Counted from the stretch's first letter, positions 45,129 through 54,252 are shown. The stretch: 64,000 nt of DNA from Pseudomonadota bacterium (GCA_009922615.1 RFVF01000011.1:23921-87920), one strand, 5' to 3'. The notes: generated by a model from the sequence alone, not told the origin. Numbers and translations are program-made.

Positions 45129-46546
45129 TACACCCGCTTCGTCAGGCTCACGCCCAGCTTCAGCAGCTTCTGCGCGTCGGCGTCGGACTTGGCCTCGGCG
45201 TAGATGCGCAGGATGGGTTCGGTGCCGGAGCCGCGCAGCATGAGCCAGGAGCCGTCCTCGGCGCAGAACTTCACGCCGTCGTAGGACTTCACGTCCTTGA
45301 GCTTGGAGGTGAGCAGCTTGGCGGGCGGGTTGGCCTTGCAGAACTCCATGAGGGCGGCGCGTTTCTCCAGCGGGAAGTGCGTGTCAATGCGGCCGTAGCG
45401 GTGCGGGCCGTAGTCCTTCTCCAACTGGGCGAGGAGCTTGGTCAGCGGCTTGCGCTCGGTGGCGAGCATTTCGAGGAGCATGAGGCCGGCGAGAATGCCA
45501 TCGCGCTCCGGCACGTGGCCGGGGAAGCCAATGCCGCCGCTCTCCTCGAAGCCGAGCAACACCCCGCCCTTGATCATCTCGGCGGCGATATATTTGAAGC
45601 CCACACCGGTCTCGACGAGTTCGAGGCCGAGCGCGGCACACATCTTGTCCACCATGCTGGTGGTGGTGAGGGCTTTCACGACGCGGCCTTTCTGGCCCTT
45701 GTTGACGGCGTAGTGGCGCAGGAGCAGGCAGATGAGTTGGTGCGTGGAGAGCGGGTTGCCGCGCCCGTCCATGCCGCCGACGCGGTCGGCATCGCCATCG
45801 GTCACGAGGCAGAGGTCGTGCGGGTGCTTGGCGAGGTAGGCCATGCTGCGGCCGTAGTTCTTGGCGATGGGCTCGGGGTTGATGCCGCCGAAGAACGGGT
45901 CGTGCGCGGCGTTGAGCGTCGTGACCTTGCAGGTGGTGTCCGCGAGCAGGCGGTCGAAGCAGCCGGCGCCGACGCCGAAGAGGGCTTCATGCGCGAACTT
46001 GAGTTTCGAGGCAGCGATGAGCTTGAAGTCCACCAGCTTCTTCAGCGCGGTGTAGTAAGGCGGGCAGATGTCCTTCACCGTGATGTGGCCGGACTTCACG
46101 GCATCGGCGAAGGGCATCGCGCGCACGGGGGACTTGTCGAGCAGGGCTTCGACGGCACTGCAAACTTCCGGCGGGGCGGAGCCACCGAAGTGGGCCTTGA
46201 GTTTGAAGCCGTTGAAGATGGGCGGATTGTGGCTGGCAGTGAGCATCACGCCGCCGATGCCGCCCTGCTTCTTCACCGTCCAGGATACGGCGGGCGTGGG
46301 CGTGGGTCGGTCGGTGAGGGTAACGATGAAGCCGTTGGCAGCGAGAATCTCAGCAGTGCGGAGCGCGAACTGGTCCGAGAGGAAGCGGCGGTCGTAACCC
46401 ACGACGGCGTGGCTGGTGACGCCGGCGACGGAGTTGGCGTTCCAGTAATCCGCAGTGGCTTGCGCGACGCGGCTGAGGTTTCCGAAGGTGAAGTCTTCCG
46501 CGATGACGGCGCGCCAGCCGTCGGTTCCGAATTTGATTTTGGCCAT
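45128..46546 (-). CDS. Phosphoglucomutase / phosphomannomutase
   Basis: 472 residues from the ATG at 46546 (MAKIKFGTDGWRAVI). The active-site phosphoserine loop is VMLTASHNPPIFNGFKLK, the metal loop is TDGDADRVGGMD, the sugar loop GFEESGGIGF, and the phosphate-binding C-terminal loop LRGSGTEPILRIYAE. It interconverts hexose 1- and 6-phosphates for cell-wall and glycan precursors. It lies 20 bp downstream of rpe in the same operon; a TTG at 46570 would overlap the rpe stop and is a second possible start. Confidence 0.95.
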   Translation of the reverse strand: MAKIKFGTDGWRAVIAEDFTFGNLSRVAQATADYWNANSVAGVTSHAVVGYDRRFLSDQFALRTAEILAANGFIVTLTDRPTPTPAVSWTVKKQGGIGGVMLTASHNPPIFNGFKLKAHFGGSAPPEVCSAVEALLDKSPVRAMPFADAVKSGHITVKDICPPYYTALKKLVDFKLIAASKLKFAHEALFGVGAGCFDRLLADTTCKVTTLNAAHDPFFGGINPEPIAKNYGRSMAYLAKHPHDLCLVTDGDADRVGGMDGRGNPLSTHQLICLLLRHYAVNKGQKGRVVKALTTTSMVDKMCAALGLELVETGVGFKYIAAEMIKGGVLLGFEESGGIGFPGHVPERDGILAGLMLLEMLATERKPLTKLLAQLEKDYGPHRYGRIDTHFPLEKRAALMEFCKANPPAKLLTSKLKDVKSYDGVKFCAEDGSWLMLRGSGTEPILRIYAEAKSDADAQKLLKLGVSLTKRV

Positions 46547-46566
46547 AGGGTGGGAAAAAGTTTTGC

Positions 46567-47286
46567 TCAAGCGGAAAGAGGCAGCGTGGCTGCATCGGCT
46601 TGTTCACATTGCAAATCCGCCAGTGCCGGGTCGTTCTGCTCCGCGATGCGGCGCATCTTCCGCACGGCGGTCTTGAGGCTATGCTGGCCGAAGATGCCGG
46701 TGCCGCTGACGAAGACATCCGCGCCGGCGCGGGCGCACTCGCCGACGGTGTCGAAGGTGATGCCGCCGTCCACTTCGATGTGATAGTTGAGGCCCAGCTC
46801 GCGTTTCCATGCGGCGGCCTGCTGGATCTTCGGCACGCATTCATGGATGAACGGTTGGCCGCCAAAGCCGGGGTTCACCGTCATCACCAGCAGCAGGTCG
46901 ATGTGATCGAGATAAGGCCGCGCATTCTCGATGGCCGTGGGCGGATTCACGGCGAGGCCGACCTTCTTGCCGAGCGACTTGATCTTCCAGAGCAAGCCCT
47001 CAACACGCTCGCCGAGCTCGACGTGAACGATGATTTGATCCGCACCAGCTTTCACGAACGGATCAAAGAGAACCTCCGGTTTGGAGCACATGAGGTGCAC
47101 ATCAAAGAATTTCTTCGTCAGCGGGCGCAGGGTCTTCACGACTTGGGGACCGAAGGAAATGTTGGGCACGAAGTTGCCGTCCATGATGTCGAGGTGCAAC
47201 CACTCCGCGCCCGACTCGTCAAAGCGCTGCGTGTCCGCTGCGAACCGACCGAAATTTGCCGCCAGCAACGACGGTGCGATAATCAT
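46567..47286 (-). CDS. rpe: Ribulose-phosphate 3-epimerase
   Basis: 239 residues from the ATG at 47286 (MIIAPSLLAANFGRF). The TIM-barrel signatures are WLHLDIMDGNFVPNISFGP, MTVNPGFGGQPFI, and EVDGGI. It interconverts ribulose-5- and xylulose-5-phosphate in the pentose phosphate pathway. It is followed by the phosphohexomutase. It is divergent from the symporter gene, with 95 bp between starts. Confidence 0.97.
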   Translation of the reverse strand: MIIAPSLLAANFGRFAADTQRFDESGAEWLHLDIMDGNFVPNISFGPQVVKTLRPLTKKFFDVHLMCSKPEVLFDPFVKAGADQIIVHVELGERVEGLLWKIKSLGKKVGLAVNPPTAIENARPYLDHIDLLLVMTVNPGFGGQPFIHECVPKIQQAAAWKRELGLNYHIEVDGGITFDTVGECARAGADVFVSGTGIFGQHSLKTAVRKMRRIAEQNDPALADLQCEQADAATLPLSA

Positions 47287-47381
47287 GCGCGCGAGGCTAC
47301 CGGGCAGCAGTGTGGGGGTCAATGCGACGGCACACGGAGTTGCCAACCCGCCCCGCTCCCACCAAAGTCCCGGTGCTGCCT

Positions 47382-48947
47382 ATGAACTATTTCAACGCCG
47401 CCGACTGGGCCGTCATCCTATTCTACCTAGGCGGCATCGTCGGGCTGGGAATGTGGTTCGGCAAGGATCAGCACACGACAAAGGATTATTTCCTCGGCAG
47501 CAAGGACACACCGTGGTGGGGCATCGGCCTTTCCATCGTCGCGGCGGAAACGAGCGCGCTGACGATCATCGGCGTGCCGGCCATCGCCTACGGGAGCAAC
47601 ATCCTGTTCATCCAGATGATCGTGGGCTACGTCATCGCGCGCATCATCCTCGCGGTGGTGATGGTGCCGCACTACTTGAGCGGCGAAATCTATTCGCCCT
47701 ATCAACTGCTCGAGACGCACCTCGGTGTAGGCCCGCGCAAGCTCGCGGCCGGCTTCTTCCTCTTCCTTGAAACGATGGCCGCTGGCGTGCGCGTGTATGT
47801 GGCGTGCATTCCCATCCGGCTGATGTTGGGGGAGAAGGTGTGCAGTCTGGGCGGACTCGTGGACCCGATCCTCGGGGCGATCCTGCTCTTCGTGGGCCTG
47901 TCGCTGCTCTACACCTACATCGGCGGCGTGAAGGCGGTAATCTGGACAGACGCGGTGCAGTTCGGGTTATTTCTGGCGGGTGGACTCTATGCGCTGTGGT
48001 TCATTCCGACGTTGATCGACGGAGGTTGGAGCGGCGCGCTGGCGAAGGCTGCCGAAGCCGGGAAACTGCAGTGGCTGAACACACACTTCACTTTCTCCGC
48101 GCCGTTCAACATCTGGATGGGCGTCATCGGCGGGACCGTCATGGTGCTCTCCACGCACGGCGCGGAACAACTCATCGTGCAGCGCGTGCTCGCGTGCCGG
48201 AACGTCGCTGACGGGCGCAAGGCTCTGGCGTTGAGCGCGGTATTGATCTTTCCGCTGTTCCTGATCTTCCTGCTCGTGGGCGTGATGCTGTGGGTCTTCT
48301 ATCAAACGCATCCGTTCCAAATCCCGCTGCCCGAGGCGCGCCCTGGCATCAAGTCAAACGACTTCATCTTTCCCATCTTCATGATGACCGAGGTGCCGCA
48401 CGTGCTGAAAGGCTTCCTCATCGTGGCAATCCTCTCCGCCGCGATGTCCTCGATCAGCTCGGCCATCACGTCGCTCGCTTCGGTGTCCACGATGGACTTC
48501 GTGCGGCAAATGCTGAAGGACAAGAGCGAAGATTACTTCCTGCGTTTCAGCAAATACTCGACGGTCTTCTGGGCCGCCGTGCTGGTCTTCACCGCCTGGC
48601 TGACACGCGAGGTGCAGTTCGTCCTCAATGCAGCCTTCTCCCTACGCGGCCTCACCAGCGGCGCCCTGCTGGGCAGCCTGATGCTCGCACTGTTTTGGCG
48701 ACGCGTCGGAGCGCGCGCCACGATGGCCGGCATGACCGCGTCCCTGGTCACGATGAATTTGATTTACTGGCCAGCGAACCTCCCGGCCACGAAAGACTGG
48801 TGGCACGCAACCCTTGGCGGCGAAGTCTTCTGGCCGTGGTTCACGCTGATTGGGACGTGCGTGACCCTGAGTGTGGCGTTCGCGATGCGAGCGGTTTTCC
48901 CGGAGCAACCGGGGCCCGACACCGCGGCCAAGGCACCCCGCCCTTGA
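47382..48947 (+). CDS. Sodium/solute symporter (SSS family)
   Basis: 521 residues from the ATG at 47382. About 13 hydrophobic segments. The N-terminal part has DYFLGSKDTPWWGIGLSIVAAETSALTIIGVPA, the conserved sodium/solute-binding helix of the family, and the central SSISSAITSLASVSTMDF is also typical. The substrate (sugar, amino acid or organic acid) cannot be read. The gene ends immediately before the tmRNA promoter. Confidence 0.93.
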   Translation: MNYFNAADWAVILFYLGGIVGLGMWFGKDQHTTKDYFLGSKDTPWWGIGLSIVAAETSALTIIGVPAIAYGSNILFIQMIVGYVIARIILAVVMVPHYLSGEIYSPYQLLETHLGVGPRKLAAGFFLFLETMAAGVRVYVACIPIRLMLGEKVCSLGGLVDPILGAILLFVGLSLLYTYIGGVKAVIWTDAVQFGLFLAGGLYALWFIPTLIDGGWSGALAKAAEAGKLQWLNTHFTFSAPFNIWMGVIGGTVMVLSTHGAEQLIVQRVLACRNVADGRKALALSAVLIFPLFLIFLLVGVMLWVFYQTHPFQIPLPEARPGIKSNDFIFPIFMMTEVPHVLKGFLIVAILSAAMSSISSAITSLASVSTMDFVRQMLKDKSEDYFLRFSKYSTVFWAAVLVFTAWLTREVQFVLNAAFSLRGLTSGALLGSLMLALFWRRVGARATMAGMTASLVTMNLIYWPANLPATKDWWHATLGGEVFWPWFTLIGTCVTLSVAFAMRAVFPEQPGPDTAAKAPRP

Positions 48948-48972
48948 CCTTTAGCGGAATCACTCCGATAGT
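48944..48972 (+). promoter_or_regulatory. Candidate sigma-70 promoter of ssrA
   Basis: TTGACC (48944-48949, 5 of 6 to consensus) and GATAGT (48967-48972, 4 of 6) are separated by 17 bp. Transcription would start about 7 nt upstream of the mature tmRNA 5' end at 48986. The -35 box contains the symporter stop codon. Confidence 0.55.
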
Positions 48973-48985
48973 CCGCACGCTGACC

Positions 48986-49340
48986 GGGGGCGCACTGGTT
49001 TCGACTTGGGAGATGCGCCAGAGGCGGCATGCCGAGGACGGTTCGTTAGCCTCGTAAATCATCGAACCAAAACATAAGAGCTAACGAAGAGTTGGCCCTC
49101 GCGGCCTAAACCACCGCGACGTTCACCGGCAGACACCTGCTATGTCGAGTGAACGCCATTTGCAGGCATGGCTGAGGGCGGAGACCGCGCGCCGACAGCC
49201 GAGAAAATTTCATGCGGACTAAGCAGCGGGTATCGAGTTCAAGCGCCATCCCGTAGCCGACAAGTCTGCTTGGACTAAGCATGTAGTCGCGGCTGGCAAT
49301 TCCACCAAGGACGGGGGTTCGACTCCCCCCGCCTCCACCA
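48986..49340 (+). ncRNA. ssrA: Transfer-messenger RNA (tmRNA)
   Basis: Rescues ribosomes stalled on truncated mRNA. The 5' end GGGGGCG pairs with CGCCTCC before the encoded ACCA at 49340, giving the tRNA-like acceptor stem. CTGGTTTCGAC near the 5' end and the T-arm GGGGGTTCGACTCCCCC near the 3' end are the standard tmRNA landmarks. The internal reading frame (49080-49109) encodes the tag ANEELALAA followed by TAA, so the full tag including the charged alanine is AANEELALAA. 355 nt, one-piece form. The last 122 nt are antisense to the htpG coding end. Confidence 0.97.
49080..49109 (+). other. tmRNA proteolysis-tag reading frame
   Basis: Resume codon GCT, then AAC GAA GAG TTG GCC CTC GCG GCC TAA: tag ANEELALAA. 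The A-rich stretch AACCAAAACATAAGA just upstream fits the resume-site context. The ALAA ending is the usual ClpXP signal. Confidence 0.92.
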
Positions 49341-51102
49341 GGGCGTTGTCCAGAACCTGCTCGGCCACGCTCGCGGCGAGCGCGGCATCTTTTTGGCGCA
49401 TGGCGTCGAGGCGCGTGATGATGGGGTGCGCGGGGTTGATTTCGAGATCGAGCTTCAGCGGCTCGTCTTCGCCGGCGTCCTTCTTCATCGCCTTCATCAT
49501 GCGGCGCATGTTGGCGGTCATGAACTTGTCCGCATCCACCACCACGGCCGGGCTATCCACCAGCCGCTGCGAGGGGCGCACGGCGCCGACCTTCTCGCCC
49601 AGCGATTCCTTGAGCCACGTGGCGAGGGCCTTGGCGGCATCCTCGGACAACGCGCCGTCTTTCTTCGGCTCGTTCACGTTCAGCTCCGCCTTCTCGGCGA
49701 GCTTGAGCGGCTTGCCCTCGAAGGTGTGCAAGTGGTCGGTGACGAACTCATCCCACGCGTCGTAGAGGAACAGCACCTCGAACTTCCGGTCGCGGAACAC
49801 CTCGTAATACGGGCTGGCCTCGGCGGCAGCGCGGTTGGGTGCGAGCAGGCAGTAAATCTCCTTCTGGTCGGAGGGCGTGCGCTTCACGTAGTCCGCGAGC
49901 GAGGTCAGCTTGCCCTTGTCCAGCGTGGAGGATTCGAAGCGGAGCAGTTTGCCCAGCGCCTCCTTGTGCGTGAAGTCGGTGACGACGCCTTCCTTTAGGA
50001 AGCGTTGATACTCGTGGTAGAACTTGTCGTAGCCCTCGGGGTCCTTGCCCGCCTGCTCGTCGAGGAACTTGAGGAAGCGACTCGTGAGCACCTTGTTGAG
50101 CTTCTGCATGAGCGAGGTGTCCTGCATCGTCTCACGCGAGATGTTCAATGGCAGGTCTTCGCTGTCCACGACGCCCTTGAGGAAGCGCAGCCACTCGGGG
50201 AAAAGGCCCTTGGCCTTCGACTGGATGAGCACCTTGCGGCAATACAGGTTTACCTCGGAATCGATCCGGCCCATGCCAAGCGTCTCGAAGTTGCGCTGCG
50301 GCACGAAGAGCAGCGCCTGGATCGCCAGCGGCGCATCAGCGCTGAAGTGCAAACGATACGCCGGCTTCTCGTGATCGTGTCCGACGAAGGTGTAGAACTC
50401 GTTGTATTCCTCCTCCTTGATATCGTTTTTGCTGCGCGCCCAAATGGCTTGCACGGTGTTGAGCCGCTTGCTGTTCAGCTCGATGGGGAACGGCACGAAG
50501 CTGGAGTAGCGCTGGATGATGCGTTCCGTGGTGTCCGCCTGCGCGAACTCCTTCGCGTCGTCCTTGAGTGCGAGCGTGATCTTGGTGCCGCGCGGCAAAT
50601 CGGCGGCGGGCACGAGCTCGTAGCCGCCCATGCCTTCGCTGGTCCATTGCCAGCCCTGCTCTTCCGGCGCGAAGGACCGGCTCACCACGGTCACTTTCTT
50701 TGCGACCATGAAAGCCGAGTAAAAGCCCACGCCGAACTGCCCGATCAGGCCCACGTCGGGCTTCTTGTCCTCGGAGAGTTGCTTGAGGAATGCCTTCGTG
50801 CCGGAGTGCGCGATGGTGCCGAGGTTTTCCACCAGTTCCCCATGCGTCATGCCCAAGCCGGTGTCGGTGATCGTGATCGTGCCGGCCTGCTCATCCGTGG
50901 TCACGATGATCGCGGGCGCGACGTCGGACTGGTGGACGGGTTTGCCGGCGGCTTGGTGGAAACGCAACTTCTCGCACGCGTCCGCTGCGTTGGAGATCAG
51001 CTCGCGGACGAAGATTTCTTTGTCCGTGTAGAGCGAGTGGATGACGATGTTCAGCAACTGCTGAATCTCGGCCTGAAATTGATGCGATTCTGGACTGCTC
51101 AT
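49219..51102 (-). CDS. htpG: HSP90-family chaperone HtpG with tmRNA-antisense C-terminus
   Basis: 627 residues from the ATG at 51102 (MSSPESHQFQAEI); the frame extends 15 bp upstream but without family support. The GHKL ATPase domain has SLYTDKEIFVRELISNAADAC, DTGLGMT, and GQFGVGFYSAFMVA; the middle domain has FVPQRNFETLG and SEDLPLNISRETMQ. The C-terminal dimerisation domain is normal up to VAEQVLDNAL. The last 40 residues (starting LVEAGGVEPP) are encoded antisense to tmRNA and do not look like HtpG, so the native C-terminal helix appears replaced. It is expressed from the opposite strand to ssrA. Confidence 0.95.
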   Translation of the reverse strand: MSSPESHQFQAEIQQLLNIVIHSLYTDKEIFVRELISNAADACEKLRFHQAAGKPVHQSDVAPAIIVTTDEQAGTITITDTGLGMTHGELVENLGTIAHSGTKAFLKQLSEDKKPDVGLIGQFGVGFYSAFMVAKKVTVVSRSFAPEEQGWQWTSEGMGGYELVPAADLPRGTKITLALKDDAKEFAQADTTERIIQRYSSFVPFPIELNSKRLNTVQAIWARSKNDIKEEEYNEFYTFVGHDHEKPAYRLHFSADAPLAIQALLFVPQRNFETLGMGRIDSEVNLYCRKVLIQSKAKGLFPEWLRFLKGVVDSEDLPLNISRETMQDTSLMQKLNKVLTSRFLKFLDEQAGKDPEGYDKFYHEYQRFLKEGVVTDFTHKEALGKLLRFESSTLDKGKLTSLADYVKRTPSDQKEIYCLLAPNRAAAEASPYYEVFRDRKFEVLFLYDAWDEFVTDHLHTFEGKPLKLAEKAELNVNEPKKDGALSEDAAKALATWLKESLGEKVGAVRPSQRLVDSPAVVVDADKFMTANMRRMMKAMKKDAGEDEPLKLDLEINPAHPIITRLDAMRQKDAALAASVAEQVLDNALVEAGGVEPPSLVELPAATTCLVQADLSATGWRLNSIPAA

Positions 51103-51162
51103 AAGCGCCAACTCCATAGTGAACCGTGCGGGCTCCCGTCAAGAGCCATCCGCGCCAACGGG

Positions 51163-52068
51163 CTAGTCCGACCGCCGCCGACTCGCCAGCCAACCCCAGC
51201 CCATGCCGATGACCAGCCCGCCGGCGTGACAGCCGTTGGCGACCGGCCCCAGCCAGCCCGTGAAACAGAAGAAAAACCAGACGAGCGAAGTGACGACCAC
51301 CTGCCGGTGCAGGCGCAGACCGCAGCTGGGATCGAACTTCGCGCGGATCCACATGTAGCCGAGCAACCCATACACTACGCCGGACATCCCGCCAAAACGC
51401 GGATTCCCGGTGACCGCGTATTGCACCAGATTGGAACCGACCGCGAGGCCGAGCACCAGCCAGCCCAGCAGGCTGGATGACTGCCGCCCCTCGATCATGC
51501 TGCCCAGATCCGCGAGCCACATCAGGTTAAACAAGATGTGCAGCACGTTCATGTGGATGAAGATGGGCGTGACCAGCCGCCAGACCTCCCCTGCCCTGAC
51601 CTCCGGCAACTCAGTGACCCGCTCCCAAATCGTCCCCCGATGCACGTAATCCGAAAACCAAAACGCTTTGACCGGTGCCAGATCGCTGCCCAGCTTGGTC
51701 GCCAGAAACACGAACACGCACACCGCCATCAACAAGAACGTCAACGGCCCAAACCGGTAGCCGCCCAGGCTCGGGAAAATCCGCCGGGCATCATTCACCC
51801 GCTTGCGATACTCCGCCAACGCGGCCGCTTCGCTGGCCCGCACGGCCTCCGCCTCCCGCTCTGACTGCGCGAAACGGGCATCCGCCGGGTCGCGTTCGAA
51901 CACCGCCAGCCACTCCGCCGCCGCCGGCAGATCGTCATCGGACTTCACCCACACATGCCAGCCACCGGCCTCATTGGGCTCCACTTCGTTCGGGAGGCCC
52001 CGCGCCAGCAGGAAGTCACTGAACCTCCTCGCCGCCGCCTCATTCTTAATTTCGCCGATGATTCTCAT
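51163..52068 (-). CDS. Rhomboid family intramembrane serine protease
   Basis: 301 residues. An N-terminal cytoplasmic domain (about 1-95), like that of GlpG, precedes six hydrophobic segments. FIHMNVLHILFNLMWL carries the HxxxN-type oxyanion segment, NPRFGGMSGVVYGLLGY the nucleophile Ser, and NGCHAGGLVIGMGWG the catalytic His. It cleaves within membranes; the substrate is unknown. It lies 60 bp upstream of htpG on the same strand. Confidence 0.93.
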   Translation of the reverse strand: MRIIGEIKNEAAARRFSDFLLARGLPNEVEPNEAGGWHVWVKSDDDLPAAAEWLAVFERDPADARFAQSEREAEAVRASEAAALAEYRKRVNDARRIFPSLGGYRFGPLTFLLMAVCVFVFLATKLGSDLAPVKAFWFSDYVHRGTIWERVTELPEVRAGEVWRLVTPIFIHMNVLHILFNLMWLADLGSMIEGRQSSSLLGWLVLGLAVGSNLVQYAVTGNPRFGGMSGVVYGLLGYMWIRAKFDPSCGLRLHRQVVVTSLVWFFFCFTGWLGPVANGCHAGGLVIGMGWGWLASRRRSD

Positions 52069-52160
52069 CTAAAATGTGGTAACGCGCCTCGTCATGCGCG
52101 GCGAGCTTCACCGCCTTAGGCCCGCTCGGCAATGGGAATGCAGCGCCAGCACGGCGGGAT

Positions 52161-52790
52161 TCAACCGGCCTTGCGCAAGGCCGCGACGGCGTTGATGAGA
52201 AACTGAAAGGCCATCGCCGCCAGCAGCAAGCCCATGATGCGAATGGCGATTTTCAACGCAATGGGACTCAGCCACTGCACGCCGTGGGCACTGAGCCGCA
52301 GGATATGGTAGCTACCGAGACAGACCGCCACGATGCAAAGATAAAGCGCGAGGCACTGTTCCCAGCCGGTGGCCTGGCTGTGCAGCAGAATCGCCGTTGA
52401 GATCGCGCCCGGCCCGGCCAGCATCGGAATGGCCAGCGGCGTGATGGCGATGTCCTCCTTCTCCGTGCCGGCGTTGGTTTCCTCCGTGGTCTCCTGCACC
52501 CGCGAGCGTTGGGCGCGAATCATGTCCAGCGACACCAGCAGCAGCACGAGGCTCGCGGCCATTTGGAACGCGGGCATCGTGATGCCGAGATATTGAAAGA
52601 TCCATTTTCCCACCAGGGCAAACACGAGCAGCACCATCGCCGCGACAAAACACGCCAGCCGCGCCATCTTGATGCGCTGCTCCGGAGTGTCGCGCGCCGT
52701 CATCGCCAGGAACGCGGGAATGCTTGCGATCGGGTCCACGATGACAAACATCGAGCTAAGGGCCATGAAGGTGAAAGCGAGCAAACTCAC
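52161..52790 (-). CDS. MarC/NAAT-family membrane protein
   Basis: 209 residues with six hydrophobic segments. FVIVDPIASIPAFLAMT near the N-terminus, and ITPLAIPMLAGPGAIST are the family signatures. The function is poorly understood; MarC was originally linked to antibiotic resistance and relatives may transport small solutes. GTG start at 52790. A heptad-repeat hairpin lies directly upstream, within the gap to the preceding gene. Confidence 0.92.
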   Translation of the reverse strand: MSLLAFTFMALSSMFVIVDPIASIPAFLAMTARDTPEQRIKMARLACFVAAMVLLVFALVGKWIFQYLGITMPAFQMAASLVLLLVSLDMIRAQRSRVQETTEETNAGTEKEDIAITPLAIPMLAGPGAISTAILLHSQATGWEQCLALYLCIVAVCLGSYHILRLSAHGVQWLSPIALKIAIRIMGLLLAAMAFQFLINAVAALRKAG

Positions 52791-52800
52791 GCAAGGGAGG

Positions 52801-52867
52801 GTCGAGGGTCGGGGGCCGAGAGTCGAGGGCGTTCCTTGCTATCGGCCCTCGGCTCTCGACTCTCGAC
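52801..52867. repeat. Heptanucleotide repeat, inverted arms, upstream of marC
   Basis: The left arm is four units (GTCGAGG, GTCGGGG, GCCGAGA, GTCGAGG) ending in GC at 52830, followed by a ~12-nt loop, then three inverted units (GCCCTCG, GCTCTCG, ACTCTCG) to 52867. It has the same unit family and same loop size class as the array inside recG. It fills the gap between the ATP-grasp-like gene and marC. Confidence 0.85.
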
Positions 52868-52875
52868 CAGTTCAG

Positions 52876-54252
52876 TCAAGCAGTGCATGGAGCCAGAATA
52901 GCGTCCTTCATTCCATGGATGATCTTCTTGTCCGCCGGGCAAATCGTCGCCAGCACACCGCTGAGGTTCGCACGGGCTGAGTCACCTTCCCCAGCGACGA
53001 AGTAGTAAGGGCAAAGCCGCACGCGGCCCGGCATCGGCACGAGCTGGTTGCGCTCGAAGTCCCAGTAGTTCGACTGGACGAGGCGGGGCTTGTGATAGCG
53101 CTGGAGCACGTAAGGCGTGCGGTCGAACTCCAGCAGCGCCTTCTGCACCGCCACGCTCCATTGCTCCGCCGAGAGGTCGCTGCCGAAGTAAACCCCGCGC
53201 GCGCCCCACGCCTCCTCGGAGTAACCGGAGACTTTCAGAATCAGCTCGCGCTCGCGCTGCGAGAGCGCCATGAGCTGCCGCCAATCGGTGAGATTTAGCT
53301 CGGGAATCGCCGCGTGCGGCGGCAAGGGCGTCGGGTCCACGACCCACGTGTAGGGCACGGCCTTTTGCAGGCGGCTCAGGAAGCTTTCGCCCAGCTCCTG
53401 CCGCCAGAAGCCGCGCAGGTTGCGGTTCCACAGCAACGCGAAGAGCAGCTTCTCCTCGAACACCGGACGCGGCGGCGGCGTGAGGCGGATTTTTTTCTCA
53501 GTCGCCAGCTCGAAGATCCGTCGCGCACCCGCCACGTTCGCCACATCGAACAGCTCGAAGAAGCGATACACCGCGTCGCCCGGCTGGAAGTCCGCGAACG
53601 CCGGACCTTGAACCTTGAACCTTGAACCTTGAACTTGGCTTGCGAGCCATTCCATCTCCGGGCGGTAACTCGCAGATTCCTCCGAGACGACGATGTGGAC
53701 TTGCTGCGCATCCCCGAAGATGGAGGCGAAGCCAACGAGCATCCCGTCGGTTCCGCCAACCAAAGTAGGACGGGCATCTTGCCCGTCATCCATCTTTCCT
53801 GTCGATTTGAAGTCAGATGACAGGCTGGAAGCCTGTCCTACTTGGAAATACGTCTTGTTCAACCAGCTCGTCAGTCCGATGCCGCCCGGCACGCTGTCCA
53901 GTTCGGTGATCGCGAAGCCGCCCTCCGTCAGCAAGATGTCCGGCCGGATGACGCGCGGGCTTTCATTCTTGAAAGCCGGATGGCGCTGAAGCTCTACGAG
54001 CCACGCGGGCTTGCCTTGATCCAGCCAGCGCGCAATCCACTCCGGCTGCTTGCCTTCGACGCTTTTGCGGTAGAGCAAGTTGACCGCGCGATAAAACTGG
54101 AGCAGCACGCGCCCGAGCGAATCGAGCTCCTTCGCCAGTTCCGGCCCCAGCGCAAACGGCGTCGGCGAGACGCGCCAGTGCTGGTCGGCGAAGAGACCGC
54201 CGGGCGGCAGCGCTGCGCGGATGGCTTGGGCAGTGGATTCGTGGCTACTCAT
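52876..54252 (-). CDS. Putative ATP-grasp-like protein with two in-frame repeat insertions
   Basis: 458 residues from the ATG at 54252 (overlaps the preceding gene by 4 bp). RPDILLTEGGFAITELDSVPGGIGLT and a C-terminal WGARGVYFGSD...YVLQRYHKPRLV resemble circularly permuted ATP-grasp proteins (ligases acting on small molecules or peptides), but I cannot place it in a named family. Two dispersed repeats lie in frame: a two-hairpin palindrome (53764-53842, peptide GQASSLSSDFKSTG and after) and a heptad array (53604-53638, peptide VQGSRFKVQG). The genomic context is an operon with proA and a small membrane protein. Confidence 0.6.
   Translation of the reverse strand: MSSHESTAQAIRAALPPGGLFADQHWRVSPTPFALGPELAKELDSLGRVLLQFYRAVNLLYRKSVEGKQPEWIARWLDQGKPAWLVELQRHPAFKNESPRVIRPDILLTEGGFAITELDSVPGGIGLTSWLNKTYFQVGQASSLSSDFKSTGKMDDGQDARPTLVGGTDGMLVGFASIFGDAQQVHIVVSEESASYRPEMEWLASQVQGSRFKVQGPAFADFQPGDAVYRFFELFDVANVAGARRIFELATEKKIRLTPPPRPVFEEKLLFALLWNRNLRGFWRQELGESFLSRLQKAVPYTWVVDPTPLPPHAAIPELNLTDWRQLMALSQRERELILKVSGYSEEAWGARGVYFGSDLSAEQWSVAVQKALLEFDRTPYVLQRYHKPRLVQSNYWDFERNQLVPMPGRVRLCPYYFVAGEGDSARANLSGVLATICPADKKIIHGMKDAILAPCTA
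53604..53638. repeat. Heptanucleotide repeat inside ATP-grasp-like gene
   Basis: Five consecutive AACCTTG-type heptamers (GACCTTG, then AACCTTG three times, then AACTTGG), read in frame on the minus strand as QVQGSRFKVQG. One arm only. Confidence 0.8.
53764..53842. repeat. Two-hairpin palindromic element inside a gene
   Basis: AGTAGGA (53764-53770) pairs with TCCTACT (53836-53842). Two perfect hairpins lie inside: GACGGGC/GCCCGTC (53769-53787) and GACAGGCT/AGCCTGTC (53819-53837). The architecture matches the 45011-45128 element although the sequence differs. It keeps the host frame open, and adds roughly 26 residues. Confidence 0.8.
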
